Source: Capsicum annuum
Taxonomy: Eukaryota > Streptophyta > Magnoliopsida > Solanales > Solanaceae
Assembly: GCF_002878395.1 (NCBI RefSeq)
Contig: NW_025857900.1
Coordinates: 104,667-168,666 of the forward strand
Reading direction: 5' to 3'
Length of the DNA: 64,000 nt
The translations under genes and the position numbers were made by a program. The first letter of the stretch is position 1, and each line of letters begins with the position of its first letter. Below, one piece after another: positions 25,314-36,570 of this stretch. The notes under the pieces were generated by a model that was given only the letters and a program-made list of their open reading frames with translations, had not been told where the DNA came from and searched no databases.

Positions 25314-25994
25314 TGAACACTATGCATACCTGGGTTGAGTTTCTTGATGTTCTTGAACTTGAGGGATTTGAATCTCTTAGTTCTTGAAGAAGATTTGGAT
25401 TATATTCTCGAGGGCTAATCTTAGAGAGAAAACCCCAATTTTGTTATTGTGAAATAATAATGGACAAATGAACTGGAGTTGGATATAACTAGGTATCTAT
25501 AAGTAGGTGGTAAAAGAACAAAATAACCCTATTAAAATGACTTAAAATATCTAGAAAAATATACAATGTTGGGGTGCGACAGTCCATTGCTGGGTTGACG
25601 ATTCGTTGGACTCACTGTCGGACAGGGATAGAACTGGGACCTACTGCTTTGGTGCGACGGTGGGGTGCGATGATCCGTCGGACCTCTCTGTATCCGTTGG
25701 ACCTCTCTGTCATACTCATCAAGAGTGATAGCTTACTGTCTTGATGTGATGGTCCATCGGCCTGCAACATCGCACCTGGGCAATTTTACTGCTTTCTGTA
25801 TTTCATCCATAAGTCTCTCGTCTGATACTAGATTTTGATAAAATTGGTATTGATGGAAAGCTAATTCAATTTCCCACGTAAAAACAAGTGAAAATCGTAG
25901 TAATACTACATGTACAAAAATGGATTCATATTTCAAAGAAAGTTCTAACATTCTTGAGATAATTTTGAGCTAGGAAAAGGTATAGGGTATTACA

Positions 25995-26010
25995 ATATCT
26001 CTCCCTTGAG
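25995..26010 (-). other. B polypurine tract
   Basis: Minus-strand AAGGGAGAGATAT directly before the TGTAATACCC of the 3' LTR. The same tract with small changes precedes the D 3' LTR (cccaagggggagatat). Confidence 0.75.
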
Positions 26011-26360
26011 AACATTCATCCTTGAATGGGACTGGGAGTGAGGAGAAGAACATAAAGTGATGTACATACTGAACATGAATAACTGAATATGATCTCATAC
26101 CTTACATGACTGATAAACTAAACATATCATACTGAACTTACATATCTGATGCATGTATAACTGATTCATGAATACATGACTGAGTGTTCTGATGAACAAA
26201 GTTTCTTACAATGAGAATGCATGTCTAATGCATAATTATATAACTGAACTGATACATGAATGCATGAATGAATATGCAATGGTACTTGATACCAAGTTTA
26301 TGATAAACACTGAACATTGAACATGAAACTGAATAAGCTTAAGAAGAATTGTTACCTTGA
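26011..26360 (-). other. B 3' untranslated region
   Basis: Non-coding, rich in repeated words such as catgaatgc, actgaac and tgataaac. The matching region in D (56570-56930) is rich in cagtcatg, so this low-complexity character is a shared trait of the group. No gene seen. Confidence 0.55.
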
Positions 26361-26369
26361 TCTTGATCT

Positions 26370-27900
26370 GAGTTGGCGGAGAAAAGGTAAGGATACTTGG
26401 TATGCATTTCTACTTCTTCTACCCAAGTAGCTCCCTCGGCGGACTGATTTTGCCAAATAACTTTAACTATAGGAACTTCTTTATTCGTCAACCTACGGGT
26501 CTGATAGTCTCGGATTTCGATCGAAATTTTCTCATAAGAGAGGTTGTTCTAAACTTTGATGACCTGAATAGGGACTGCAACTGCTGGGTCACCTATTAAC
26601 TTCTTGAGCAACGAGACATAGAAAGATGGATATACTGGGGCTAGATTTGAAGGCAATTCTAGCTCATAAGCTACCTTGCTGAATCGACTTAGAATCTTAA
26701 AGGGGCTAACATATCGGGGACTGAGCCTTCTCTTCTTGCCGAATCGCTTCACACCCTTTATGGGAAAGATCTTTAGATAGACATAGTCATCGATCTCGAA
26801 CTTGAGATCTTTTCTATGAACATATGTATATGACGTCTGTCGGCTCTAAGAAGCCTGGAGTGTTTCTCTAATCAACTGGACTTTCTCTAAGGCGTTGAAT
26901 ACCAAGTCAAGCCGTATGACTGGGGCCTTACTAAATTTGAACCAACCAATTGGAGATATACATATCCTGCCATAGATAGCTTCGAATGGAGCCATCCGAA
27001 TATTGGAATGGTAGCTATTATTGTATGCAAACTCAACCAAAGGTAATTGGTCATCCAACTACCATTGAAATCAATTTCACATACTTGTAGCATATCTTTT
27101 ATAGTATGAATGGTCCTTTTGGCTTGACCATATATCTGAGGATGAAAGGATGTACTATGATAAACCTGGGTACCAAGACCCTTTTGGGATGCTTTCAAGA
27201 AATAAGAGGTGAACTGGGTACCTCTGTATGAGATAATAGATAGCGGAACACTATGCAATCTAACCAACTCCCTGATGTAGAGTTTGGCATAATCCTTGGC
27301 TGAATAAGAGGTGTGAACTGGAAGGAAATTAGCTGATTTGGTTATTTTGTCTACAATGACCCAGACTGAATTATGCTGACGATGAGTTTGAGGCAAACCT
27401 GTCACAAATTCCATGTTCACTTCTTCCTACTTCCAAGTAGGAATAATGAACTCCTACATAGGACCACTAGAATTCTGATGCTCTATCTTAACTTGCTAAC
27501 ATGTAGAGCACTTAGCCATAAACATTGCAATATTTCTCTTTATCACACTCTACCAATAGATCTCCTGCAAGTCATGGTACATCTTTGTGGCCCCTGGATG
27601 AATAGAGTAGCATGCACCATACACTTCTATAATAATTCACTGCATTAATTCATCTACACATGGAACATAAAGACGACCCAAATAATGAAAAATACCATCT
27701 CCCCTTTCGAAGAAAACTTCTACTTTTTGATTTTGGATTGGCTCTTTCAACTTGACAAGGCTGGGATCTCTATCTTTCTTTTATTTTATCTAGGAAACTA
27801 GAGATGATTTTGAACTACTCTGAACCCATATATCACCATCCTCTGTATCGACAAAGTGAATGCTTAGTCTAGAAAGATGATGGACTTCCTGAGCTAGCTT
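26370..27900 (-). pseudogene. B integrase and chromodomain, broken
   Basis: Zinc-finger remnant near 27480-27640, catalytic core in the open frame 26887-27420, then the C-terminal part (FGKKRRLSPRYVSPFKIL, 26690-26750) and a chromodomain with LTNKEVPIVKVIWQNQSAEG near 26430-26500. The first catalytic Asp, normally in MDF, is Glu (NMEF, near 27410), and the second, normally SDRG, is Tyr (SYRG, near 27227). Integration activity is therefore lost even apart from frameshifts. The chromodomain, thought to guide targeting to heterochromatin, still reads well. Confidence 0.88.
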
Positions 27901-29287
27901 CTTCTTACTGTCCTCAACATGTGAAACACTATACATAGAGAGTTTACTGAGAGCGTCATCCTTAATATTGGCCTTGCCTGGATAACAAAGGATACTCATG
28001 TCATAATCTTTTAAGAGCTCTAACCACCTTATCTAACAAAGATTAAGATCTTTTTAAGAAAAGACATACTGAAAGCTCTTATGATATGTGAAGATATCTA
28101 CATGAACTCTATAGAGATAATGCCTCCAAATCTTTAAGGAAACAACTACGGATGCTAACTCAAAATCATGAATAGGATAATTCATCTCATACGGTTTAAG
28201 CTTTCAGGGGGCATAGGCTATGACCTTACCAAACTGTATAAGGACATAACCTAAACCCACTCTGGATGCATCACAATACACTACAAACCCATCTAAACTA
28301 TATAAAAGAGCTAATAGATGAAAATCCCTCATCAAACCATCTATAATAACTATCAAAACCTAAGAAACTCCTAATATCTGATGGAGCGATAGGGCAAGGC
28401 TAGTTTCTTACTGCTTTGGTATTTTGAGGATCTACTCTAATGCCATCACCGGAAATGATATGACTAAGGAATGCTATCGACCTTAGCCAAAATTTGCACT
28501 TACTAAATTTGGTAAATAACTGATAATCTCTGAGAGTCTACAGTACTATTCAAAGATGGTTTGCATGATCTCGCTCACTGTAGAAATAGACTAGAATATC
28601 ATCTATGAAGACTATTACGAACATGTCCAAGTACTACTTGAACACACGGTTTGTCAAGTCCATGAAAGCTGCTGGGGCATTAGTAAGACCAAAGGACATA
28701 ACTAAGAATTTGAAGTGACCATACCGAGTACGAAAAACTATTTTTGGAATGTCATAATCTATGAATCTGAGCTGATGATAGCTGGATCTGAGGTCTATCT
28801 TAGATAAGTATCTGGCACCCTGAAGTTGGTAAAACAAGTCATCAATTCTTGGATGAGGATACTTGTTCTTGACTATAACTTTATTGAGCTGACGGTAATC
28901 AATATACATCCTGAGAGAACCATCTTTCTTATGAATGAATAAGACTAGTGCACCCCATGGGGACACACTGGGCCTGATAAATCCCTTATCTAAGAGATCC
29001 TTTAACTGTTCTTTTAATTCTCTAAGTTCGAATGGTGCCATTCTATATGGAAAAATAGATATGGGCTGAGTATCTGGAAGAAGATCAATATCGAATTCTA
29101 TTTCTCTTTTGGGAGAAATTCTTGGAAGATCTTTAGGAAAGATATCTAAATATTCATTCATGACTAGGACTAAATAAAGATTGGGAATTTCAGAGCTATA
29201 TTCCTTAACATGAACAAGATGATAGACATATCCCTTAGATATCATTTTCTTTGCTCGAAGGTAGGAAATAAGTTGACCTCTGAACAC
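27900..29287 (-). pseudogene. B reverse transcriptase and RNase H, partly open
   Basis: A 217-codon open frame (28634-29287) holds the RT N-terminal half: [40 protein letters not shown] and [20 protein letters not shown] stop follows, then [13 protein letters not shown] near 28585-28622 with both catalytic aspartates kept. RNase H appears with DGFVVYCDASRVGLGYVL (near 28290) and LCYPGKANIKDDALSKLS near 27975. The linker between RT and RNase H is shortened relative to D, where a block with the PLT..KVKFQW type wording is present. Confidence 0.9.
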
Positions 29288-29371
29288 TGAAGTACTACCC
29301 CTCTACTCTGTGACGGGTTTATTCGGAAGTTGAAACTGGACTATTCTATTTCTGCAGTCGACTGTGGCATA

Positions 29372-30814
29372 TCAAGAAGAAAGACAATCCATGTTGATAA
29401 TGACATTAAAATTAGTCATCTCTAATTCGATTAAGTCTACTAAAGTGACTTTTTGAAACATCATAACTAGGAAGTTCTTAAATATCCACCGGGCTATGAT
29501 TATTTTACCTACCATGGTAGAGACTGAGAAGGTCACTATTAGAATTTTGGGACTGACTCCAAAATTGACTGCTATATAGGGAGTAACGAAAGACAAATAA
29601 GCACCTGGATCTAGCAAAGTGTAAACATGCACATGAAAGATCTGTAATGTACCAGTAACCACATTAGGAGAATTTTCCTGATCTTGACGAGACAAGAGAG
29701 CATCGAGTCTGTTTGGGTGTTGCCCACTGGTAGCACTGGAGGTGGCACCCTACTGATTTGGGTGACTGGACTAAGTTGAGGAGCGGTTCTGTTGACCCGG
29801 AGGACCTGAATGCGAACAATCTCTAACTCTGTGGCTTGGCTTGCCACATCTGAAGGAAGTATCACTACCAGCTCTACAAGTACCCTGGTGGTGCTTGCCA
29901 TAAGTTTGGTAAAGAGGAAAGGTGTGGACACTGCTAACACTGCCCTGAAACTTAGAGCCAGGCGCTCTATCTCTATTACTATCCCTAAACTTAGGAGCTG
30001 GAACTGATGACTTAGGATAGAATTAAGAATGGTTTCCTTCTTTTGATTTAGACTGAGCAAAGTTGAAACTACCTGTCCTTTATCTCTTATTCTGATTCTC
30101 CCTGATATTAATCTTTTGCTCCTCTATCTGCTGAGCATGAGTCATAAGCCTGGCTAAAGTCATGTCACTATTTAGCATGGTAGATCTGTACTAATTTACC
30201 ACACTATCATTCACCCCTGACATGAACTTACTCATCTTGGCCTTGCTATCTGCAACAACATGAGGGGCATATCTAGCTAATTGACTAAACTTAAGAGAAT
30301 ACTCTTTCACCGTCATATTTCCCTGCGTGAGGTTGATGAATTCCAACACCTTAGCTTCTCTAAGCTCCTGGGAAAAGAATCTATCTAAGAATATAGTGAC
30401 AAAATCCTCCTACTCTATAAGACCTACATCATTTATCCTAATTGACTTCCACTGCTTGAACAAAGTGTGAGCCACATCCTACAATTGATATTCAGCTAGC
30501 TCAGCACTCTTAATAGTAGTCACCCCCGTGATGTCAGTTACCTTCTGAACCTGATCTAGGAATTCTTGAGGGTCCTCATCTAACTTAGACCCGATAAAGG
30601 AAGGAGGATTCATTCGGGTAAAGTCCTGAATCTCGGCTGCAGCTGATTTGGCCATTGGGTTAGCCGGAACGATAGCTAGTCGTTCATTTTGAGCAATAAC
30701 TGACTGAGCAAGAGTAGTATATATGGCCCTAAAATCCACATAAGAAACATGTTCGCCCAAAGGATCTTCACGTTGAGGGCCTGACTGATTCCCGTTTCTT
30801 CTTTTAAGAGGCAT
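29372..30814 (-). pseudogene. B gag and aspartic protease, broken
   Basis: Gag starts with MPLKRRNGNQ at 30814, the same start word as D and E (MPP/MPK KRRNGNQ types). The N-terminal 111 codons are open (30479-30814), then stops occur around a retained GNMTVKEYSLKFSQLARYAP block near 30270. The zinc knuckle near 29830-29880 reads SFRCGKPSHRVRDC. The protease active-site remnant TLLDPGAYLSFVTPYIA is at 29585-29615 in the open frame 29372-29695. Frame changes lie between the two. Confidence 0.88.
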
Positions 30815-31020
30815 GTTCTTTAGAAGAAATGAAGAAATAGATTCGACTGAGAGATTAACTTGAGATTATGCTCACTGGTACAACATGAATACTGAAAGAA
30901 GGGAAACTATTCCTAAAATAACTTATAGCCTCCTGCACATAAATGTGGCGCGCAACAAACCCATGTACAAGACTATACTACATGCAACTTTCAGACTTCC
31001 TAGGACTCTATTGAACCTTC

Positions 31021-31038
31021 GACTCTGATACCAAGCTT
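31021..31038 (-). other. B primer-binding site
   Basis: On the minus strand the sequence AGCTTGGTATCAGAGTC follows the 5' LTR edge; TGGTATCAGAG is complementary to the 3' end of initiator methionine tRNA, the usual primer of these elements. Confidence 0.85.
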
Positions 31039-33584
31039 GTAACACCCCAAATCTGGTACCCAGAATGCTACACGGTGCTCATGATCCCGAAGGACCATAA
31101 GCTAACCTATGACTTATATCTAAAACTGTATACTGCATAATATATTTTATAAATGTGGAAATATGAACTGAAAAGACATAAAGTTTGAAACTATAACATA
31201 GTTGATAAATAATAACACTTGGTGGGGTATAAAATACCCAAAACAACTGAAATAACTGTATAAACATAATAGTATGAAAAGCCTCTAAAACATGACTGTC
31301 TAAATAAAGAGTTGATGGGACATGTCCCTAACTAACTCTAACTAATAAAGTAATTAATAAGATAATTGAGAAATAATCATGTCCTCAAAGGATGAGGACT
31401 CACTGCTTACTCTGACTGCTGATATATAACATCTACTGATGCTCTGGAGCTCGTGTCTCTGAACCTATTGTTTAAAACCACCATAGCATGAATACGTCAG
31501 TACGACTGAAAGTACTGGTATGCATGTGAGGTAGGCGAAATGCATGGGGTTCATATTCATGAATAATAATAATAAAATAACTATCATGAAGGTGAGAATA
31601 TCTGCATAAGACATAATAACTAAAACTGATATTGTGATAACATGATTACTAAATCTGAATACTAATGACATGACAAACAGATAACTGATATGATTAAAAA
31701 CATAAGTGAATGTATCTGACAGTCCTAAATCTGATGGAACTATCTGAGTTTCGTACTAAGCTGAGTTGATTGTATCTGACAGTCTTGAAATCTGAAGAAC
31801 TATCTGAGTGCTTTTACTGATAATGATACTGAAACTATAGGAAGTAGTCATCTAACCGGCATGCACCAATTAAGCAAATAATGCTAAATTGTGGTCCAAT
31901 CTGTAACCCCAATTAGAAGGGTGCCAATACCGCACCATTGGTAAGGACAACATGAGAGCAACCCTCTACTAGCAGGTTACTCTAATATAAATGGTAGGAA
32001 CCCTCAACTAGTAGTTTAAGCCTCCTCATCTACTCTTAACTAGTAGGTATGATGTCTCAACCTATACTGGCTGCATATTTCTGGAATGCAAGGATTGCTT
32101 CTAAGAATCACACCCTCTACTAGCAGGTGAGTTCCTATCCTTGGGTTCAGTCGGTGTTAATTTCTACTCCTATTGAATAGACACTAAACATGATTTATTA
32201 AATTGAACATGGACTGAGTTACTATATACCATTGACTGATGGAATAATACTGATACCTGACAAGTGACGAGTTAATGAGATCATTGAGATTTTCCTGAGT
32301 CATAAGACTGTCTGAAGTCTAAGGATCATGGCTTGATTGAGAATATCATGAAAACATGACATAACTAAAGGCACACAACTAATATTTCAGGTACAAGTAT
32401 CCCTAGGACTCAATAGAAGGAAACTCACAAAGTATGACTGACTTAAACACATAATAATCACCATAATCCATAATTCATTTATTGAAGCATTTCATCAAAC
32501 CGGTGATAGGAATAAACTTGTACATACATGGGGATTTCATGATATCATGCTATTTAGGCATTTTCCTTTATCTAGGTATTTAATCAAATACATGGTAGGC
32601 ATAGTATGTGTAAACAACATTATACAACAATTAAACATCATGATTTAATTCTAATTTCCATCATTCAAGGGTTTAGTCATAGGTTTGCATAAATTCATAT
32701 CTATACTAATCAAAACCACATGAAATTTATCACCAAACATGAATAAAAATTCAATTAGCTATTATCAACATGAACACTATCAACCCAACATGAAATTCAT
32801 AAAGAAAATCCATAAACTTGAATTTAGGAAAAAGGGTTCTTGGGCTTCATCGATGAAAGAAATCTACGAATGAACATTATGCATACCTGGGTTGAGTTTG
32901 TTGATGTTCTTGAACTTGAGGGATTTGGATCTCTTAGTTCTTGAAGAATATTTGGATTCTATTCTTGGGGGTTAATCTTAGAGAGAAAACCCAAATTTTG
33001 TTGTTGTGAAATAATAATGAACAAATGAGTTGAGGTAGGATATAACTGGGTATATATAAGTAGGTGGTAAAATACCAAAATATCCCTATTAAAACAACTT
33101 AAAATAACTGGATGAGATATGCAATGGTGGGGTACGAAGGTCTGTCGCTGGGTCGATGGTCCGTTGGACTCACTGTCGGACTGGGACAGAACTGGGACCT
33201 ACTACCTTGGTGCAATGGTGGGGTGCGATGGTCCGTCTCTAGTCCGGCAGTTCGTCAAACCTCTCCATTGTACTCATATAGATAGCTGGCTCACTGCCTC
33301 AATGTGGCAGTTGTGGTTGATGGTCTGTCTCTTGTCCGACGGTCTGTCGGCTTACACCGTCGCACCTGGGCGATTTTACTGCTTTTTGTATTTTGGACAT
33401 AACTCTCTTATCCGATACCAGATTTTGATGAAATTTATATTGATGGAAATAAAATTCAATTTTCCACGTGACAAAATATGAAAATCTTAGGAATACCACG
33501 TGTACAAAAATGGATTCATATTTCAAAGCAAGTTCTAACATTCTTGAGATAATTTTGAGCTAGGAAAAGGTATAGGGTATTACA
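31039..33584 (-). repeat. B 5' LTR, uninterrupted (2546 bp)
   Basis: Edges tgtaacacccc (31039) and ggtattaca (33584). Contains a cluster of tccgtcgg/tcgatggt words at 33125-33365, a minus-strand TATA at 33051-33058, the decayed leader hairpin region (32845-32870) and four actag(c/t)aggt motifs at 31963-32126. It can be read as the empty-site control for the LINE insertion in the other LTR. Confidence 0.92.
33051..33058 (-). promoter_or_regulatory. B LTR TATA box
   Basis: TATATATA on the minus strand about 525 bp into the LTR, after the GC-rich word cluster. Predicted start of the element RNA, leaving about 2 kb of LTR as leader. Confidence 0.5.
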
Positions 33585-33589
33585 ATTAC
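33585..33589. repeat. Target-site duplication of B, right copy (attac)
   Basis: Matches 15699-15703. Confidence 0.85.
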
Positions 33590-34726
33590 TATGCTGGGAT
33601 ACTCTCTGGACTAGTGACCAATCTCTCTACATTTATAGACAACCCTAAATCCCTAACCTTTCCAAAAATAAAGCTAACCCCAACTAGCTGACCAACAGAT
33701 GTCAAGGGAATACCCTATTGAAATGACCATTGTCTTTGCAATCACAACATATCTTAGGAGATCTAGGCTAGAGAGAAACATATGCTAACTTTGGATGAAC
33801 AATGTCACATCTTGACACAACTAAAACAAGCTCCTAAAATACTATGAAATGCTGCCCTTCAAATTCAGAATGACCGTCATCACTAGAAGACACATACCAA
33901 ATACCTTGTAAGGTTTGATGATAGCTTTGCCTGCTATGACCACCACGACTAATCTGAGATCCACCCAAAGTCTAAAATGCTACCTGCAAAAAATCGATAG
34001 GCTGCAAGTGAAGCTAACCTCTATTGGGAGGATCGTCTTTCTCGAATGGAGTAAAAATAGCACTACATTGATGACATAGCCTCTTACTTCCACCTTTACA
34101 ACTCTTAATACATTCTCTCTCTGTGTGTCCCTTATATGGTTAACAACCTAAGGAAAGGAACACCCAATTACTATCAAATACACCGACGGCAGACATAGTG
34201 CAAATGATAATCTCTAATAAATTTATACACTATGTCATTATCTAGAGGATATATCATATGACTATGCCTGGCCTACTTAAAAAACCCAATCTCGTACTCT
34301 GAAATTGAGAAAGAACTATGATGAACACCAAGAAAACCACCCCTCGCTCGAGAACTACTCTATAAACTGAATGTCATCCTTAGATATGAAGTATCCACAA
34401 AAATACATGGGATCCCCAATGCCAAATATTCAAAGGATGAAGCAGTCATGAGCTTCATTAGAGCCTAGATTGGCCCTAAATCCTCTAACTGATACAAAGT
34501 TCCATCTACATTTATTGACATCGTTGCATCATCTATCTGGGATAGAATAGAGTCAAGGAAAGTGGTTGAGGCTCATGGAAATATAGACACATGACAACGA
34601 GTCAAGAACAAAATTTCCTAAAAATGCCATATTACCTCCTAAAGATAGGTTGCAGACGTATTTGTACCAATCCACAGGACATAACTATACACTTGCCTTT
34701 TGTACCAACACATCGATTAACCTAGG
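33590..34726 (-). pseudogene. A gag remnant
   Basis: Minus-strand frames give SEYEIGFFK then ARHSHMIYPLDNDIVYKFIR near 34200-34330, the block of chromovirus gag that normally reads like YExxFxxLSRxAxxLxPTExERVxRFxxGL. A zinc-knuckle remnant reads CCDCKDNGHFNRVF near 33712-33763: the CX2CX4H part is intact, the last Cys is Phe. Several stops. B interrupts it immediately after this. Confidence 0.7.
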
Positions 34727-34740
34727 CTTTGATACCAATT
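34727..34740 (-). other. A primer-binding site
   Basis: Minus strand AATTGGTATCAAAGCC beside the LTR edge at 34741; TTGGTATCAAAG is a one-base variant of the initiator methionine tRNA complement. Confidence 0.75.
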
Positions 34741-34917
34741 AGTCAAGAACTAATTTCTCAAGTAATGATAGCACCTGCTATAACCCACAAGTCTATAAAT
34801 CAACCAGTTGTGTGGACTAGCAATGAACAACCAAGAAAAATGAAGAAAGAGTGCAAATAAATATACTAAAAAGGCTAAATACACAAGATAGTCCAAAAAC
34901 CTGGTGGAATATTATAA
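34741..34917 (-). repeat. A 5' LTR, truncated
   Basis: 177 bp matching 9876 onward (taatttctcaagt.atgatagcacc, acacaagata, aaacctggtgga). The rest is displaced by the copia element, which begins at 34918. Confidence 0.8.
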
Positions 34918-35556
34918 TGTTATGATTTTGATGAATGACCATTGAGTATGAATTAATTGCAGGAAATTTTGATTGAATGATACTAAAAAGGGATGAAGCA
35001 TCTCACAAGAAAGAAAGATTGTTACAGATTTCAAGAGAGTAAAGCAAGGAGATTGGAAAAAAGGAAAAGATATGTTACTCTAAATATACAAAAGATATCT
35101 TTTCTTACTAGTAGCCTCTCTTTATTTTGTATTAAAAGTTAAAGAAAGAGATATACGCTTATCCCAAACTTCTCTACTTGTTTTCTCTACTTTACTCATG
35201 CATTGTATTCTTTTAAAATGTTTAATGTGTACTTAATAATAGAGGAGAGAAATGGATAGTTAGTGAGATTTTGTATCAAAGTGTGATAGAAAGAATAGAG
35301 TGTGAGTCAAAGACAATAAACTTGACTCAATCTTGTATTATAGTTTTAATTCACAAAAGAACTAGTAAAATCCCTTGCAACCTAAAGGGGACTGGAGTAA
35401 GACTTTTTAAAGGATTCAAACAGTATAAAATATCTAGTGTTATTTACCTTTAGTAATTTATTTTTTTAAGTTTTCATCATTGTAATCAATATTCAACCGT
35501 CTGTTGATGGAAGTCGACTGTCCTGTAAAAAAATGAGTAATTCACCCACCTCTTAC
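34918..35556 (+). repeat. Copia 5' LTR (about 640 bp)
   Basis: Begins TGTTATGATTTTGATGAATG and ends near ctcttacta before the primer-binding site. Start is well supported by the abrupt loss of similarity to the A LTR; the right end is approximate. No second copy is available to compare. Confidence 0.65.
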
Positions 35557-35562
35557 TACTTT

Positions 35563-35580
35563 GAATTGGTATTAGAGCCA
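35563..35580 (+). other. Copia primer-binding site
   Basis: gaattggtattagagcca; a one-base variant of the initiator methionine tRNA complement (TGGTATCAGAGC), just after the LTR and 40 bp before the gag ATG. Confidence 0.7.
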
Positions 35581-35620
35581 GGATTCACAAATTTTTCTTA
35601 ACAGCAAGTGAGAATAGATC

Positions 35621-36570
35621 ATGGCTTAAAACATTGCTAGAGCATTATTTTCTGAAGGAACATCTCAAACTAGACCTCTTTATTTCAATGGGAAAAACTT
35701 TTCTCATTGGAAAATAAGGATGGAGACCTTCATCTAATCTTATAATTTCAAAGTTTGGAGAATAATCAAACTTGGTGATATTCCACTTATCTCTACAAAT
35801 AAAAACAAAATAAAAAGACACTAGAAAATTGAAAGAAATTGACTAAGAGCACTCCATCCTTGGAGAATTACATAAATGAACAATTGGAGATCATTTAGAT
35901 CAACTATGAGGCTAAAAATGTTCTACATAACACAATCTGTGATGAAGAATATGAGAAGATCTCCTGCTGTGAAATTGCTAGGGAAATGTAGGATAAATTA
36001 GAAGTAACATATGAGGTACTGAAAAGGTCAAACAAAATCTTGTAAGTTTATTAGTATATGACAATGCACTTCTCAATATGAAAGATGGTGAACACATTGA
36101 AGAAACATTTGCCAAGTTTGGAAAAATTGTTGGGGAAATCAAAGCTGTAGGAAAACCCTATCTTGTCGTAGATCAGATTATAAGGATTCTCAGAAGTTTA
36201 CCTCCTCAGTGGCTTTCTAAGGTTATGTCTCTTGAAAGTATAAAATTGAATAACATGACCTATGATAAAGTCATAGGATACCTCATTGCCTTTTAAAAAG
36301 ATCACTTGAATAAAAAGGACAAATAATTAGAAGAAACGAAGAAAATTGTCCTTTAAAGCCACACATAAAGAAGTTGATAATGCCCTGAAGGCAGATGAGG
36401 TTTCTCTCATCACAAGAATAATTGTTGAAAATCACAAGAGATCTATAAATCAAAGAAGGGGAAGCTAAAATTACACACAGAGAAAACAACATACTGATCA
36501 GAATAGGAATGAAGGTAAGTGTTATAATTATCATAGATATGGTCATATTACTTATGATTGTACAAAAACT
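35621..36570 (+). pseudogene. Copia gag, broken
   Basis: ATG at 35621 follows the PBS; codon 3 is already a stop. Further on RPLYFNGKNFSHWKIRMETF and NFKVWRIIKLGDIPLI (35670-35790) are the typical copia gag start. An open part (36078-36296) has HIEETFAKFGKIVGEIKAVG and LRSLPPQWLSKVMSLE. The zinc knuckle at about 36515-36560 reads CYNYHRYGHITYDC, with the second Cys replaced. Confidence 0.85.

Larger units (their letters stand above)
15704..25994 (-). repeat. B 3' LTR, split by a LINE
   Basis: Two pieces, 15704-17242 and 25015-25994, together about 2.5 kb, match the 5' LTR at 31039-33584 along their length. The break falls at attttccttcat / ctaggcattt; the uninterrupted 5' LTR reads attttcctttatctaggtattt at 32563-32584. 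It carries the leader hairpin at 25289-25313, the distal hairpin at 16131-16152 and, on minus, TGTAATACCC/GGTATTACA-type ends. Confidence 0.92.
15704..33584 (-). mobile_element. B: minus-strand chromovirus with intact ends
   Basis: Complete element bounded by 5-bp duplications: 3' LTR (15704-25994, itself interrupted), polypurine tract, 3' untranslated region, chromodomain, integrase, RNase H, RT, protease, gag, primer-binding site and 5' LTR (31039-33584) along the plus axis. Without the 7.8 kb inserted into its 3' LTR it is about 10.1 kb. The gag start MPLKRRNGNQ and the chromodomain link it to D and E, and its LTR is closest to that of E. It landed in element A. Frames are partly open but broken, and the integrase has lost catalytic residues. 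Confidence 0.92.
9876..34917 (-). mobile_element. A: old minus-strand gypsy element split by nested insertions
   Basis: The two ends match: tgtcaagacctgatttctca at 9876 and agtcaagaactaatttctca at 34741 are the 3' edges of two minus-oriented LTRs, and the similarity continues for about 170 bp on the right (aaacctggtgga in both). A primer-binding site lies beside the right copy. Removing element B leaves about 3.8 kb of internal sequence (13071-15698 and 33590-34740), in which only gag is recognisable. The right LTR is cut at 34917 by a copia element. Probably a chromovirus derivative that is internally deleted or gag-only. Confidence 0.75.

Noticed and set aside
33119..33481. 120-codon plus-strand frame
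   Set aside because: It covers the GC-rich word cluster of the B LTR on the strand opposite the element; high GC makes stops rarer.
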